NCBI RefSeq assembly: GCF_000473205.1
Contig: NZ_KI421507.1
Span: 1,841,945 to 1,905,944, forward strand
Origin: Pseudophaeobacter arcticus DSM 23566
GTDB taxonomy: Bacteria > Pseudomonadota > Alphaproteobacteria > Rhodobacterales > Rhodobacteraceae
Direction of reading: 5' to 3'
DNA: 64,000 bases
This document shows positions 8,424 through 16,431 of this stretch, in pieces; the stretch's first letter is position 1; each line of letters begins with the position of its first letter. The notes beneath the pieces are model-generated. The model worked only from the letters and a program-made list of their open reading frames with translations. It was not told where the DNA came from and ran no database searches. The position numbers and the translations under genes are program-made.

Positions 8424-9005
8424 TTACTGCCCAAGCTGCAACTGCGTGGCCATTGCACAGTAGGGCTTACCAGCATAGCTGCAGTCCGGCCCCAAGATTT
8501 TGGTCGCGTATCCCAAGCGATTGAGGATCCCTGCGAAGCTTTTCCTGGTAAAGGTTATTGTGGATCTTGCTCCAACGGACTTGAGATATCTATTGGCGAC
8601 CTCAAAGAGAGCCTCAAGGTTACGGCGATCATTAGCCTCAACCCTCGTCATTTCCCAAACTTCTGATGATACTGGCGCAGCCACACCGCTCAGGATGCCT
8701 GTTGGAATGCCAGGCAAAAGACCCGCTTCGGCATCTTTGACCAAATAACTAAATCCCGCTGTTCCATATCGCGTTTGGGCGGTGGTCGGCAAAAGCCTCG
8801 CATAGCCGGAAAGAACTCCATCTTCCTCCAGAAGGATGTAGACCGTCTCAGCACGATCATACTGGTCCCTCTCAATTCTTGTGGACCGGGGGATATCCCA
8901 CCCCAAGTTTTCAGCGAAGAGTTCATATCGCCTCTGAAACTGGGCCTGCAAAAGCCCTCCATAAAGACCAGAGTTCTTTTCATCGACGACAATTGCATTG
9001 ATCAT
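8424..9005 (-). CDS. LuxI-family acyl-homoserine-lactone synthase
   Basis: A 193-residue autoinducer synthase making N-acyl-homoserine lactone from S-adenosylmethionine and an acyl donor. The invariant residues are visible: R26, F30, W36 (RRYELFAENLGWDIP), D47 and D50 (ERDQYDR), the Arg of LSGYARLLPT, and Glu/Arg in EVWEMTRVEA. I chose the ATG at 9003-9005 because GGAG sits 6 bases upstream; a TTG four codons earlier is also in frame. It follows luxR by about 65 bases on the same strand. The pair lies between IS5/IS66 remnants and the Mu-like early region, so it is probably mobile cargo. Acyl chain length cannot be predicted. Confidence 0.92.
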   Translation of the reverse strand: MINAIVVDEKNSGLYGGLLQAQFQRRYELFAENLGWDIPRSTRIERDQYDRAETVYILLEEDGVLSGYARLLPTTAQTRYGTAGFSYLVKDAEAGLLPGIPTGILSGVAAPVSSEVWEMTRVEANDRRNLEALFEVANRYLKSVGARSTITFTRKSFAGILNRLGYATKILGPDCSYAGKPYCAMATQLQLGQ

Positions 9006-9070
9006 GTTCAGCTCCAACGTGTTTACGCGGCAGACTATGCGCGTTTCACGTAGGGTCTGTGAGTGATTTA

Positions 9071-9712
9071 TTAGTCTATAATTCGGTACTTATATGCCGA
9101 GAGCAACGCTGTCGCTAAGGTCGGAGCGGAGAGCTTGGCCATGACCCTTTCACGCAGAGCGCTAACTGCGCGTTGGGAGACCCCCTGGCGCTCTGCAATC
9201 TCTTTGTCTGTCAACCCTTCAGAGACTAGCTGTAGATACCTGCGGCCCAGCTCTGAGATCTCGGGGCCAGCCTTCCTCTTTTCGCACTCAATACACATCT
9301 TAGCCAGTAACCCGAAGAGCTCAAGCCGGTCGGCCTCAGAAAGTGACCTTTCATAGTGGGTTATACCAATGATTGCTCGGGTTCTGTTTACCGATATCGA
9401 AAGCACAGAACCGTTCACCATCCCTGAGGACCTAGCTGCCGAAATCACATCAGGCATGTTAGCCGGATAGAGTTCTAGCAGCTCATCCCAATTTTTGAAT
9501 CCCTCATACTGGCTCCCCCATATGACCACGGGATCGCTGAGAATGTAGCTATTGGCCTGATACTCTTCCAACCAACTGTTTGGGAATGTCGTGATGATCT
9601 CGCTTGGGATACCCTGAATGAAATCAAAGCCTGCGGTGAACCCATGACTATCTACACGTTGACCGTAGGAAGATAACTCTCCCTTGAGTTGTTGCCATGC
9701 TCCAGAATTCAT
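9071..9712 (-). CDS. LuxR-family quorum-sensing transcriptional regulator
   Basis: A 213-residue regulator with an N-terminal autoinducer-binding domain. Within SWLEEYQANSYILSDPVVIW it has the conserved Trp, Tyr and Asp-Pro of AHL-binding LuxR proteins, and a later Trp lies in FKNWDEL. The C-terminal LuxR helix-turn-helix contains LTDKEIAERQGVSQRAVSAL. It lies directly upstream of luxI on the same strand and presumably responds to its product. Its 5' side abuts 121 bases of non-coding DNA before the phage repressor. No lux box could be identified with confidence. Confidence 0.92.
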   Translation of the reverse strand: MNSGAWQQLKGELSSYGQRVDSHGFTAGFDFIQGIPSEIITTFPNSWLEEYQANSYILSDPVVIWGSQYEGFKNWDELLELYPANMPDVISAARSSGMVNGSVLSISVNRTRAIIGITHYERSLSEADRLELFGLLAKMCIECEKRKAGPEISELGRRYLQLVSEGLTDKEIAERQGVSQRAVSALRERVMAKLSAPTLATALLSAYKYRIID

Positions 9713-9833
9713 GCAAATGTTCCAATATTATACAAATTTATCGAAAAAGTATCAAATATGAACAACGATCCACTCTATGACTTGGCCATCAAAATTCTAA
9801 ATAGCAGCCCGCGAGACGCTGCTCGGGTCGTCA

Positions 9834-10178
9834 TTATTTGTCAGATTCTTCGCCGCTCTCGGAAGACAAAGGCTGGGCCTGTAAATGCTTGTGGAGAAAC
9901 TTCAGCTCCTCCTGGGTCAGCTTCGACATCTCGTTGATAACCCCATCATAAATGGGTTCCTCTCGACGCCCCGTTAGAACGTAAGATATTGAAATTCCAG
10001 CAGCTTTGCACAAGACAATCACGTCTTGCATACCTGGGTTGCTACCCGGCTTCGTCATCCGGGATACCCGATCCCGACTCCACCCTAGGTCCTCAGATAG
10101 CTGAGTCACATAGAAAGCCCCAGCCGCCTTCTTAGCGGCAAGTTCAGCTTTCAACCTAGTACGCCAGTCTTCTTCCAT
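9834..10178 (-). CDS. Phage repressor-like XRE helix-turn-helix protein
   Basis: A 114-residue protein. A helix-turn-helix (about residues 22-45, YVTQLSEDLGWSRDRVSRMT) is followed by an Asp/Val helix pair and a polar C-terminal tail. It diverges from the Ner-like gene across a 118-base gap with a strong promoter and repeated half-sites. That is the position and orientation of the c repressor in Mu-like phages. It would hold the transposition operon silent. The short size means it lacks the autoproteolytic domain of CI-type repressors. Confidence 0.8.
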   Translation of the reverse strand: MEEDWRTRLKAELAAKKAAGAFYVTQLSEDLGWSRDRVSRMTKPGSNPGMQDVIVLCKAAGISISYVLTGRREEPIYDGVINEMSKLTQEELKFLHKHLQAQPLSSESGEESDK

Positions 10179-10210
10179 CGTTTCTCAAACCAAGCAGCAT
10201 TAAGCGCGAC

Positions 10211-10276
10211 AGTACGACTTATTAGTCGAATTGACAATGCGCTTTTAATCGCGATAATGCTCACTATAAGTCGAAT
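10211..10276 (+). promoter_or_regulatory. Early promoter and operator region of the Mu-like element
   Basis: TTGACA at 10231-10236 and GATAAT at 10253-10258 are separated by 16 bases and point toward the Ner-like gene, forming a near-consensus sigma-70 promoter. A palindrome CGACT-TATT-AGTCG (10215-10228) lies just upstream of the -35 box. The half-site AGTCGAAT occurs at 10224-10231 and again at 10269-10276 downstream of the -10 box. This is the expected layout for repressor and Ner binding. Confidence 0.65.
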
Positions 10277-10296
10277 ACATGCGGTTTAGGAACGCC

Positions 10297-10548
10297 ATGA
10301 CAGAGCAAAAGAAAAACGAAGTCGAGCGCAAGCGCATGGTCGCATCTTGCGAAAAGCGCCGTCAGAATCTGGAAATTTCTTTGCGGGGTTTCTCTAAAGA
10401 GGCTGGGCTAGAACCCTCCTACTACGGCCACTGGGTTGCGGGGCAATTCATGTTTCCCTCAGCACAAAAGCTACGAAAAATCCACGCCGCATTTGAGCGC
10501 CTAGAACAACTCGAAGAGTTTCGAGCCAGATTGGCTGAAGGAACTTAA
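10297..10548 (+). CDS. Ner/Cro-like small DNA-binding protein
   Basis: An 83-residue basic protein. The region FSKEAGLEPSYYGHWVAGQF is compatible with a helix-turn-helix, and the protein is the first gene rightward from the early promoter, as Ner is in Mu. I chose the ATG at 10297 because AGGA precedes it; an upstream in-frame ATG at 10279 lies almost in the promoter. It probably down-regulates early transcription. Identity rests more on position than on strong motif match. Confidence 0.6.
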   Translation: MTEQKKNEVERKRMVASCEKRRQNLEISLRGFSKEAGLEPSYYGHWVAGQFMFPSAQKLRKIHAAFERLEQLEEFRARLAEGT

Positions 10549-10549
10549 A

Positions 10550-10837
10550 ATGGCGAGAAACTTGGACACTCCCACGCTCAACCGTGCTTCATCCGAGGCC
10601 TGTATGCGGTTGAGCCACTACCCCAGCGATGCCGTGGATGCGTCGCTGGGGGCTTTTGACACCCCACGCCCGCTCACGGCGAAGACCGGCCCCGGCGCAG
10701 CCCTATTTTGGCTGAACCGGGGCCACATTATCCACCTGCCCTGGGCAAACTTTTCTGAGTTTTGGGACGATCTCATTGGCGGTGTTTGCGTCTGCATCTT
10801 CCCCCTGCTTCTTTTGTTTCTGGAGTTTGTGAAGTGA
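10550..10837 (+). CDS. Small protein with C-terminal membrane segment
   Basis: A 95-residue protein starting one base after the Ner-like stop, with GGAA upstream. The first 70 residues are polar. The last 20 (DLIGGVCVCIFPLLLLFLEF) form one strongly hydrophobic segment, so it may be tail-anchored in the inner membrane. It overlaps the next gene by 4 bases. No known family is recognised. Confidence 0.5.
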   Translation: MARNLDTPTLNRASSEACMRLSHYPSDAVDASLGAFDTPRPLTAKTGPGAALFWLNRGHIIHLPWANFSEFWDDLIGGVCVCIFPLLLLFLEFVK

Positions 10838-11136
10838 CCGAAGAATTTAAAACCCGGCGCACGTCCCTGGCCCCCATAGCCGCCGCACTAGCGGGTGCGA
10901 CCTCTGAGTATGCGGAACGCCGCCAGGAGGTCCAAGACGTCCATATGGATCTGTGCAGTGCCCGCCTGTGGGGCGCCCCCAACCTAGGCGAAATTTCGGC
11001 AAAATCTGATGCCGCCGTCGAAGCCATGAGCGCGGCACAAGAGAAGGTCGCCGACCTGATGGCCACCCTGCAGTCCACAGGCGCCCTCGCCAATTTCTAC
11101 GCCTTCGTCTCAACCCAAGACCGGGCTGCAACCTGA
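10834..11136 (+). CDS. Hypothetical 100-residue protein, GTG start
   Basis: Starts with GTG overlapping the previous TGA (GTGA) and ends with a TGA overlapping the next ATG by one base, so coupled translation on both sides is likely. The product (VTEEFKTRRTSLAPIAAALA...) is helical and Ala-rich with no recognised domain, signal peptide or membrane segment. Its place in the operon suggests an accessory early function. Confidence 0.5.
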   Translation: MTEEFKTRRTSLAPIAAALAGATSEYAERRQEVQDVHMDLCSARLWGAPNLGEISAKSDAAVEAMSAAQEKVADLMATLQSTGALANFYAFVSTQDRAAT

Positions 11137-12152
11137 TGCCCGGCGCGCAGATCATAGAGGGTCGTTTCCCGGCCCCAGAGCGCGCCGAATTTGCCGGTCA
11201 CGCCGCACAGAACGGCGGGCCTTCTTCAACTGAACCCAAGTTAACTGGAGCATCCACAATGACCCCTCCAAATTGGCAGAATGTTCAATCCCTGCCGGTC
11301 GCAGATATTGAAATAGAAGAGCGCCTGCGCATCGCCTCCGACACGGCAGTCGCCAGTATCGTTTCATCCATTCAGGAAGTCGGCAGCATCCTGCAACCCT
11401 TGTTGGTGCGCCGGGTCAAAACCGGCTATCGCCTGATGGACGGGCTGCACCGCCTGACCGCCGCGAAGCAGGTCGGCCTGGAAGAAGTACCGGTCAAAGT
11501 GAGCGATTGTACCAATGACCAGGCCATCCGTATTGAGGTTGATGCCAATGTGGCTGGTGCCCCGCTTTCGGCACTGGATATGGCGGTATTTCTTGCTGCC
11601 CATAAGGAGCTCTATGAGCGCGAAAACCCCGAGACGAAGCGAGCTTTCAAAGCCAACCAGGCAAGGCGTGGCGATTGTACTGACATAATGTCAGTACAAT
11701 CATTTGCCTCCAACGCTGCAGAGGTGTTTGGCAAGGGTGAACGCCAAATCTTCCGCCTGATCAGCGTGGGCGAGAAGCTCTCCAGAGAAGAAATCACCCT
11801 CCTCCGCAAAGCCCCAAAGAAGGTGCAGTTCAAAGACCTGGAACACATCGCCAAATGCGGCGAGCCAGAAGACCGGAGCGCGATCTGCATGGCCCTGGGC
11901 ACCGGAGAAGCCAAATCAGCAAAAGAGGTGCTGGACCGCAAAAAGGCGGCAGGCGCGCAGGTACAATCCACCACGGGGCAGCAGGTCTCAAAGCTCAAAG
12001 ACGCCTATTCCCGCGCCAAGAAGGCCGCCCGGAAAGAGTTTGTCAGACTGCATTGCGATGAGCTGATCGAGCTGATCCACGAGATTGCCTTTGAAGAAGA
12101 CAAGGCGGCCGAGGTTGTCCCCTTCACCAGCACGCGTGAGGCGGGGCAATGA
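11136..12152 (+). CDS. ParB/Srx-like nuclease-domain protein
   Basis: Up to 338 residues. The ParB N-terminal domain is seen in DIEIEERLRI, then SIQEVGSILQPLLVRRVKTG, then YRLMDGLHRLTAAKQVGLEE, which carries the GxHR-like box II (DGLHR). A helix-turn-helix-like middle part and a Lys-rich C-terminus follow. Such proteins occur next to MuA in several Rhodobacteraceae Mu-like phages. Two starts are possible: ATG at 11136, coupled to the previous stop, or ATG at 11259 (MTPPNWQNV), preceded by GGAG; the 41 extra residues look unstructured, so 11259 may be the true start. A perfect palindrome lies inside the gene at 11673-11701. Confidence 0.75.
   Translation: MPGAQIIEGRFPAPERAEFAGHAAQNGGPSSTEPKLTGASTMTPPNWQNVQSLPVADIEIEERLRIASDTAVASIVSSIQEVGSILQPLLVRRVKTGYRLMDGLHRLTAAKQVGLEEVPVKVSDCTNDQAIRIEVDANVAGAPLSALDMAVFLAAHKELYERENPETKRAFKANQARRGDCTDIMSVQSFASNAAEVFGKGERQIFRLISVGEKLSREEITLLRKAPKKVQFKDLEHIAKCGEPEDRSAICMALGTGEAKSAKEVLDRKKAAGAQVQSTTGQQVSKLKDAYSRAKKAARKEFVRLHCDELIELIHEIAFEEDKAAEVVPFTSTREAGQ
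11673..11701. promoter_or_regulatory. 14-bp-arm perfect palindrome inside the ParB-like gene
   Basis: GATTGTACTGACAT, one base (A), then ATGTCAGTACAATC: 28 of 29 bases pair. This is far longer than chance expects in coding DNA. It encodes DCTDIMSVQS. It could be a centromere-like site for the ParB-like protein, an operator, or a cruciform. Function is inferred only. Confidence 0.5.
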
Positions 12153-14302
12153 GCGTGGATATCACCCCTGATCAGGAATGGTGGTCTGCAGAGCAGATAG
12201 CCGAGGCGCGCTTTCCTGGTCTGCCTGGAACGGCGCGAGGCGTGAACATCTTCGCCATGCGCGAAGGCTGGCGCGGTGCACCAGGGGCGATCATGCGTAA
12301 GCCCGGGCGCGGCGGTGGTCTGTTTTATCACTGGTCCGTGCTGCCCTTTAACGCCCGTTTAAAGCTGATTGAACGGGACGCAGAACGTAAAATTGAGCAC
12401 CCGGAAGAGAGCCTGGATCGCGGTCGGGCCTGGGCGGAATACGAGAGCACCAGCCAGAAGGCAAAAGACACGGCTGCTGAACGGCTGGATGCGCTCAACA
12501 AAGTAGAGCTCTTGCACCTGAGCGGTGCGACCCATGTCGTGGCTGTTGAAGTGATCGCAAAGGAAAAGGATGTCAGTGCCCGCACGGTCTACAACTGGTT
12601 GGCAATGGTTGAAGGCGTAGCAGATGCGGACCGCCTGGCCTATCTGGCACCTCGCGCGCCAAAGAAGCGGGTCAAGAAAGAAGACCGTGCGCAGTACCTC
12701 CCCTTTATGGACTGGCTGCAAAGCGCCTTTCTGCGGCTGGAACAGCCGACCTTCGCGCAAAGCTATCGCGCCGCCACTCGGGAAGCAAAGCGACAGGGCT
12801 GGGACTACCCGATCCTGAAGACCGCCAAACGCTGGGTGGACGCCGAGGTGCCGCGCACCACGCAGGTGTTCAAGCGCCAGGGTATGAATGGCCTCATGCG
12901 CTGCTTCCCGGCGCAGATCCGCGACCGGTCCTCTCTATCTGCCCTGGAAGCGGTCAACGCCGACTGTCACAAGATCGATGTCTTCGTGAAGTGGCCAGAT
13001 GGCACGGTAAATCGCCCTCAGATCGTGGTGTTCCAGGACCTCTACTCAAACAAGTTCCTGTCCTGGCGGGTGGATCACGACCCCAACAAGGTCATGGTAA
13101 TGGCAGCCTTTGGTGAGATGGTAGACAAATGGGGCATTCCCAAACGCTGCCTGTTTGATAATGGCCATGAGTTTGCCAACAAGTGGATGACAGCCGGGGC
13201 CCCTACGCGCTTTCGATTTAAAGTCCGTGAGACCGATCCAGTTGGCGTGCTGCCACTCCTGGGCATTAAGATGCATTGGGCGACGCCAGCGCATGGGCAG
13301 GCAAAGCCAATTGAGCGAGGCTTTCGTGACATTGCCAGCGACGTGGCAAAGGATCCGCGCTTTGCCGGTGCCTACGTTGGCAACCGACCCGAGGCCAAGC
13401 CGGAGAACTACGGCAGTCGTGCCATCCCGCTGGAAGAGTTTCTTGAGGTTCTGGAAGAGGGCTTTGAAGAGCACAACGCCCGCCTTGGGCGGCGGTCTGA
13501 CACTGCAAATGGCCGTTCCTTTGATGAGACCTTTGCCGAGAGCTACGCCAAAACCACGCGCCCAAGGGCAACAGAAGAACAGCGCAATCTCTGGCTCATG
13601 GGACAAGACACCAAGAAGCTGCACAAACAAAACGGCAGCCTCACCTTCCACAAGAATATCTATCACTGTGCCTGGATGAGCCAGGAAGCGAACAAGAATG
13701 TAGTTGTCCGCTTTGACCCTGAGGATCTGCACAGCGGCGTCCATATCTACGCGCCCTCCGGCGAATACATGGGCTTTGCTGAGTGTCAGCAAAAGATCGG
13801 CTTCTTTAGCCATGAAGACGCCAGGGCGACCGCTAAGAAGAAGCGCGCGATTGTGAAGGCAGAGAAGAAACTGGCAGAGCTGCACGCACCCGTTTCTCCG
13901 GAACAGCTCGCAGAGGATCTGAGGCAGACCCGCGCCCAAACCAAGGTCACGCCCTTGGTAGAAGCCAAAGTCGTGTCCCCAGTCTTTGCCAATCGCGTAT
14001 CCGCCTCCAACTTCCGGGACCACAACTCCCCGGCAGCCGAGGCCGCACAGGATGCCCTCATTTTTGAGATGAGCACGGCCAAACAGAGACGCAAACCCAA
14101 AGCAGCACCAACAGAGAAGTTCGCAGTGGCGAAAGATCCGGATGCGCGCTTCCACCAGGCGCTGGAAATCCAGGAACGGCAAAACGCGGGCGCTCCGGTG
14201 GGCGAGCGGGAGGCGAGCTGGCTGGACGGGTATCAGACCCACCCGGAATTTGAGGCTCGCATTGAGCTTCACAAGAGCTTCGGCAGCAACGACGCCGGAT
14301 AG
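12149..14302 (+). CDS. MuA-like DDE transposase
   Basis: A 717-residue transposase, slightly longer than MuA (663). The N-terminal Mu-type DNA-binding domain is seen in EWWSAEQIAEARFPGLPGTA. A second DNA-binding region contains KDVSARTVYNWLAMVEGV. The DDE core has D272 (VNADCHKID), D337 (LFDNGHEF) and E389 (KPIERGFRD), almost the spacing of MuA (269, 336, 392). A Mu-type beta-barrel follows (VVRFDPEDLHSGVHIYAPSG). The Lys-rich C-terminus probably contacts MuB. It catalyses strand transfer of the element. It overlaps the ParB-like stop by 4 bases. No frameshift is visible, so it appears functional. Confidence 0.93.
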   Translation: MSVDITPDQEWWSAEQIAEARFPGLPGTARGVNIFAMREGWRGAPGAIMRKPGRGGGLFYHWSVLPFNARLKLIERDAERKIEHPEESLDRGRAWAEYESTSQKAKDTAAERLDALNKVELLHLSGATHVVAVEVIAKEKDVSARTVYNWLAMVEGVADADRLAYLAPRAPKKRVKKEDRAQYLPFMDWLQSAFLRLEQPTFAQSYRAATREAKRQGWDYPILKTAKRWVDAEVPRTTQVFKRQGMNGLMRCFPAQIRDRSSLSALEAVNADCHKIDVFVKWPDGTVNRPQIVVFQDLYSNKFLSWRVDHDPNKVMVMAAFGEMVDKWGIPKRCLFDNGHEFANKWMTAGAPTRFRFKVRETDPVGVLPLLGIKMHWATPAHGQAKPIERGFRDIASDVAKDPRFAGAYVGNRPEAKPENYGSRAIPLEEFLEVLEEGFEEHNARLGRRSDTANGRSFDETFAESYAKTTRPRATEEQRNLWLMGQDTKKLHKQNGSLTFHKNIYHCAWMSQEANKNVVVRFDPEDLHSGVHIYAPSGEYMGFAECQQKIGFFSHEDARATAKKKRAIVKAEKKLAELHAPVSPEQLAEDLRQTRAQTKVTPLVEAKVVSPVFANRVSASNFRDHNSPAAEAAQDALIFEMSTAKQRRKPKAAPTEKFAVAKDPDARFHQALEIQERQNAGAPVGEREASWLDGYQTHPEFEARIELHKSFGSNDAG

Positions 14303-14319
14303 ATAATCAAAAAGAAGAA

Positions 14320-14352
14320 GCCGTCGCCTGGCTTGGACCCCGTGGCGACGGC
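14320..14352 (+). other. Hairpin between MuA and MuB genes
   Basis: GCCGTCGCC (14320-14328) and GGCGACGGC (14344-14352) form a perfect 9-bp stem with a 15-base loop in the 72-base gap before the MuB-like gene. No U-run follows, so it is more likely an RNA-processing or attenuation element than a terminator. Confidence 0.4.
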
Positions 14353-14374
14353 AACCGATGGAATAGGAGCGAGC

Positions 14375-15118
14375 ATGTCACAGCAGATGGAAATCGGCAA
14401 CAGCGTCCAACCCCTGACCAATGTGGCGGCGATGGCCACTTTGGTGAAGGAGTTGCAGGGCCGGACCTTTGGAATGCCAGGTCTTGGGGTGTTTTATGGC
14501 TATCCCGGCTATGGCAAGACCTTCGGCGCGATTTACTGCGCCACCACTTTTGACGTCATTCACATCTCCATGCAGGGGGATTGGACCAAGAAGACCTTCC
14601 TGGAACGTCTCTTGATGGAGCTCGGTGTGCCACCAAAGCGCACTATCCCGGATATGGTGTCGCAGGCCTGCGAAGAGCTGGCCATCGACGGGCGCACCTT
14701 GATTGTCGACGAGTCTGATTATGCCTTCCGGCGCGGCATCATTGAGCTGATCCGCGATCTGCACGACGGCTCTGACACCCCCATTGTCATGATCGGCATG
14801 GAGGAGTTTCCACAGAAGCTCCAGAAGTACGAGCTGATCCATAGTCGCGTGATGTCCTGGGCGGCTGCTGAGCCTGCCATTCTGCGCGACGCCAAGCTTC
14901 TGGCCTCAGTCTACGCAGAAGGCGTGGAGATCAGCGAGGACCTATTGGACGCGATTATGGTCCGCAACACCGGCAATGTGCGCCGCATGGTGGTTGATAT
15001 TGCTCAGGTGAAAAGCGAAGCCCTGGCACAGGGTGTCGATGCAATGTCGCTGGAGGATTGGGGCGGGCTACAGTTCCGCCGCAAGGATGCGCCGTCTCCA
15101 CGCCGGGGGCTGAAGTAA
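14375..15118 (+). CDS. MuB-like AAA+ ATPase, target-DNA activator
   Basis: A 247-residue ATPase. Walker A is GYPGYGKT (about residues 43-50). Walker B is LIVDESD. Sensor-like GNVRRMV lies toward the C-terminus. MuB binds target DNA, stimulates MuA and gives target immunity. I chose ATG 14375 because AGGAG lies 5 bases upstream; an in-frame TTG at 14333 falls inside the intergenic hairpin. The stop overlaps the next ATG by one base. Confidence 0.9.
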   Translation: MSQQMEIGNSVQPLTNVAAMATLVKELQGRTFGMPGLGVFYGYPGYGKTFGAIYCATTFDVIHISMQGDWTKKTFLERLLMELGVPPKRTIPDMVSQACEELAIDGRTLIVDESDYAFRRGIIELIRDLHDGSDTPIVMIGMEEFPQKLQKYELIHSRVMSWAAAEPAILRDAKLLASVYAEGVEISEDLLDAIMVRNTGNVRRMVVDIAQVKSEALAQGVDAMSLEDWGGLQFRRKDAPSPRRGLK

Positions 15119-15918
15119 TGCCCCTTTTGCCGCGCACACCTCGCGATCCATCGGAACAGAAGATCCTGGAGTATATCTGCGCCCAAGACCGCTTCACCTA
15201 CTCAGATGTGGCTGAGCATTGCGACACAAGCAGCTGGGCGCGTAGGGTTTTCCTGAAGGAGCTGCAACGCCAGGGAATGGTAAAGCCCTGCGCGCGTGAA
15301 GGTAAAGTCCAGTATTTTTCGGTTGTTCGAGGCAATGGCCAACCACCTCAGTCGCTCATTGAGCTTCCCCCGATCCAACCCAATGGCACAGAAGAAAAAG
15401 CCATTTGGGCCTATATCCACGGTCACGCCTACTTCACTTTTGAGGACATAGCTCGGGTCTGCACTGTCGGAGCCATCCGCACCCGGTTTATGGGACGGCT
15501 GCGTAAACATGGCATCATTCGTGAATGGAGCCGCAGCCAGGGCAAGATCTTCTACACGGCAAAACAGCCTGAAGACCTCAGGGACCAGGCCAAGGCCGAG
15601 CGTGCATCGGATGAAGGCGCGATCTGGACCGCCATTCGCCATCAAAAGAAGTTCCGCCCCGTTGATCTCTTTGCAGCTCTTTCCCCCGCCCGCCCTGACA
15701 TCACCCAGGGTGACATCCTGAACTACTGCCGGATTTTGAGAACCTCCGGATATCTGCGCGCAAGTGCCCGCACCCGAAGCCGCAAGATGGGCCCGGATAC
15801 TTCCCTTATTCTCACCCGAAACACCGGCCCCTTGCCGCCTCAGCAAAAGCGCATGACCGTCGTCATCGACAGCAATAAGGACAAGATCATCTACGCCTCC
15901 GGAGGTCGCCTTCAATGA
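15118..15918 (+). CDS. Hypothetical protein with repeated winged-helix-like segments
   Basis: A 266-residue protein. Three successive stretches have the same plan: EQKILEYICAQDRFTYSDVA, EEKAIWAYIHGHAYFTFEDI and EGAIWTAIRHQKKFRPVDLF. Each is followed by a basic helix and a hydrophobic/Arg-Gly turn, as in small winged helices. It may therefore bind DNA through tandem winged helices. It overlaps both neighbours (TAATG before, ATGA after). The family is common in Rhodobacteraceae Mu-like operons, but its role is not known to me. Confidence 0.6.
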   Translation: MPLLPRTPRDPSEQKILEYICAQDRFTYSDVAEHCDTSSWARRVFLKELQRQGMVKPCAREGKVQYFSVVRGNGQPPQSLIELPPIQPNGTEEKAIWAYIHGHAYFTFEDIARVCTVGAIRTRFMGRLRKHGIIREWSRSQGKIFYTAKQPEDLRDQAKAERASDEGAIWTAIRHQKKFRPVDLFAALSPARPDITQGDILNYCRILRTSGYLRASARTRSRKMGPDTSLILTRNTGPLPPQQKRMTVVIDSNKDKIIYASGGRLQ

Positions 15919-16292
15919 GCAGCGATAGAGAAGTCATTGCCCTGGACGCCTGGGGCGACACTCTGCCCGACTGGATCACCGTGCTGGTGCAGGAATGCGA
16001 CCGGTCTTCGCAGAACGCTGTTGCGGCGAAGATCGCCTTCAGCCCGGCCGTGGTCAGTCAAGCCATCCGCAACCGCTACAGCGGGAACATGCGCAGCATT
16101 GAAAGCCGGGTGCGGGAGGTCTTCATGAGTGCCCCGGTGCTCTGCCCCGCTCTAAAAACCAGGATCGAGAGTGCTGTCTGCCTGCAATATCGCCGCCGCG
16201 CTGAGACCTGGACCCATGGCAGTCCCTTCCGCGTCAAGATGATCCGCGCCTGCCGGGCCTGCCCCAAGTTCAACAAGAGTGATGAAGAATGA
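15915..16292 (+). CDS. XRE-like helix-turn-helix protein
   Basis: A 125-residue protein. The middle contains a lambda-repressor-like helix-turn-helix (SQNAVAAKIAFSPAVVSQAI). The C-terminal part has four Cys (CPAL, CLQY and CRACP), which might bind metal. It overlaps genes on both sides by 4 bases in the early operon. It is probably a regulator of phage or host transcription; no target is evident. Confidence 0.65.
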   Translation: MSSDREVIALDAWGDTLPDWITVLVQECDRSSQNAVAAKIAFSPAVVSQAIRNRYSGNMRSIESRVREVFMSAPVLCPALKTRIESAVCLQYRRRAETWTHGSPFRVKMIRACRACPKFNKSDEE

Positions 16293-16372
16293 AACCAGAT
16301 CTTTCGCTCAAAACCAAGTTTGCCATCTGGCTCCGCAGACTAGCCGACCGGCTGGATCCCACCGGAGCCTGA
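16289..16372 (+). CDS. 27-residue microprotein
   Basis: A short frame, MKPDLSLKTKFAIWLRRLAD and seven more residues, overlaps the preceding stop by ATGA, the pattern used throughout this operon. It encodes one basic amphipathic helix. The coupling and codon choice argue for translation, but the size leaves doubt. Confidence 0.4.
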   Translation: MKPDLSLKTKFAIWLRRLADRLDPTGA

Positions 16373-16431
16373 CACCCCAGCGCCATTGAGCGCACAACCA
16401 ACTACCAACTACCAACTAAAGGAAACACCCC

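Noticed and set aside
9018..9070. lux box between luxR and luxI
   Set aside because: No 18-20-base palindrome of convincing symmetry could be found in the short gap.
9758..9937. Possible small plus-strand gene between luxR and the repressor (MNNDPLYDLAIKIL...)
   Set aside because: Overlaps the repressor's 3' end for about 100 bases, no ribosome-binding site, no recognised similarity; more likely promoter DNA of luxR.
13046..14272. 408-codon minus-strand frame opposite MuA
   Set aside because: Antisense to the transposase core; no domain or ribosome-binding support.
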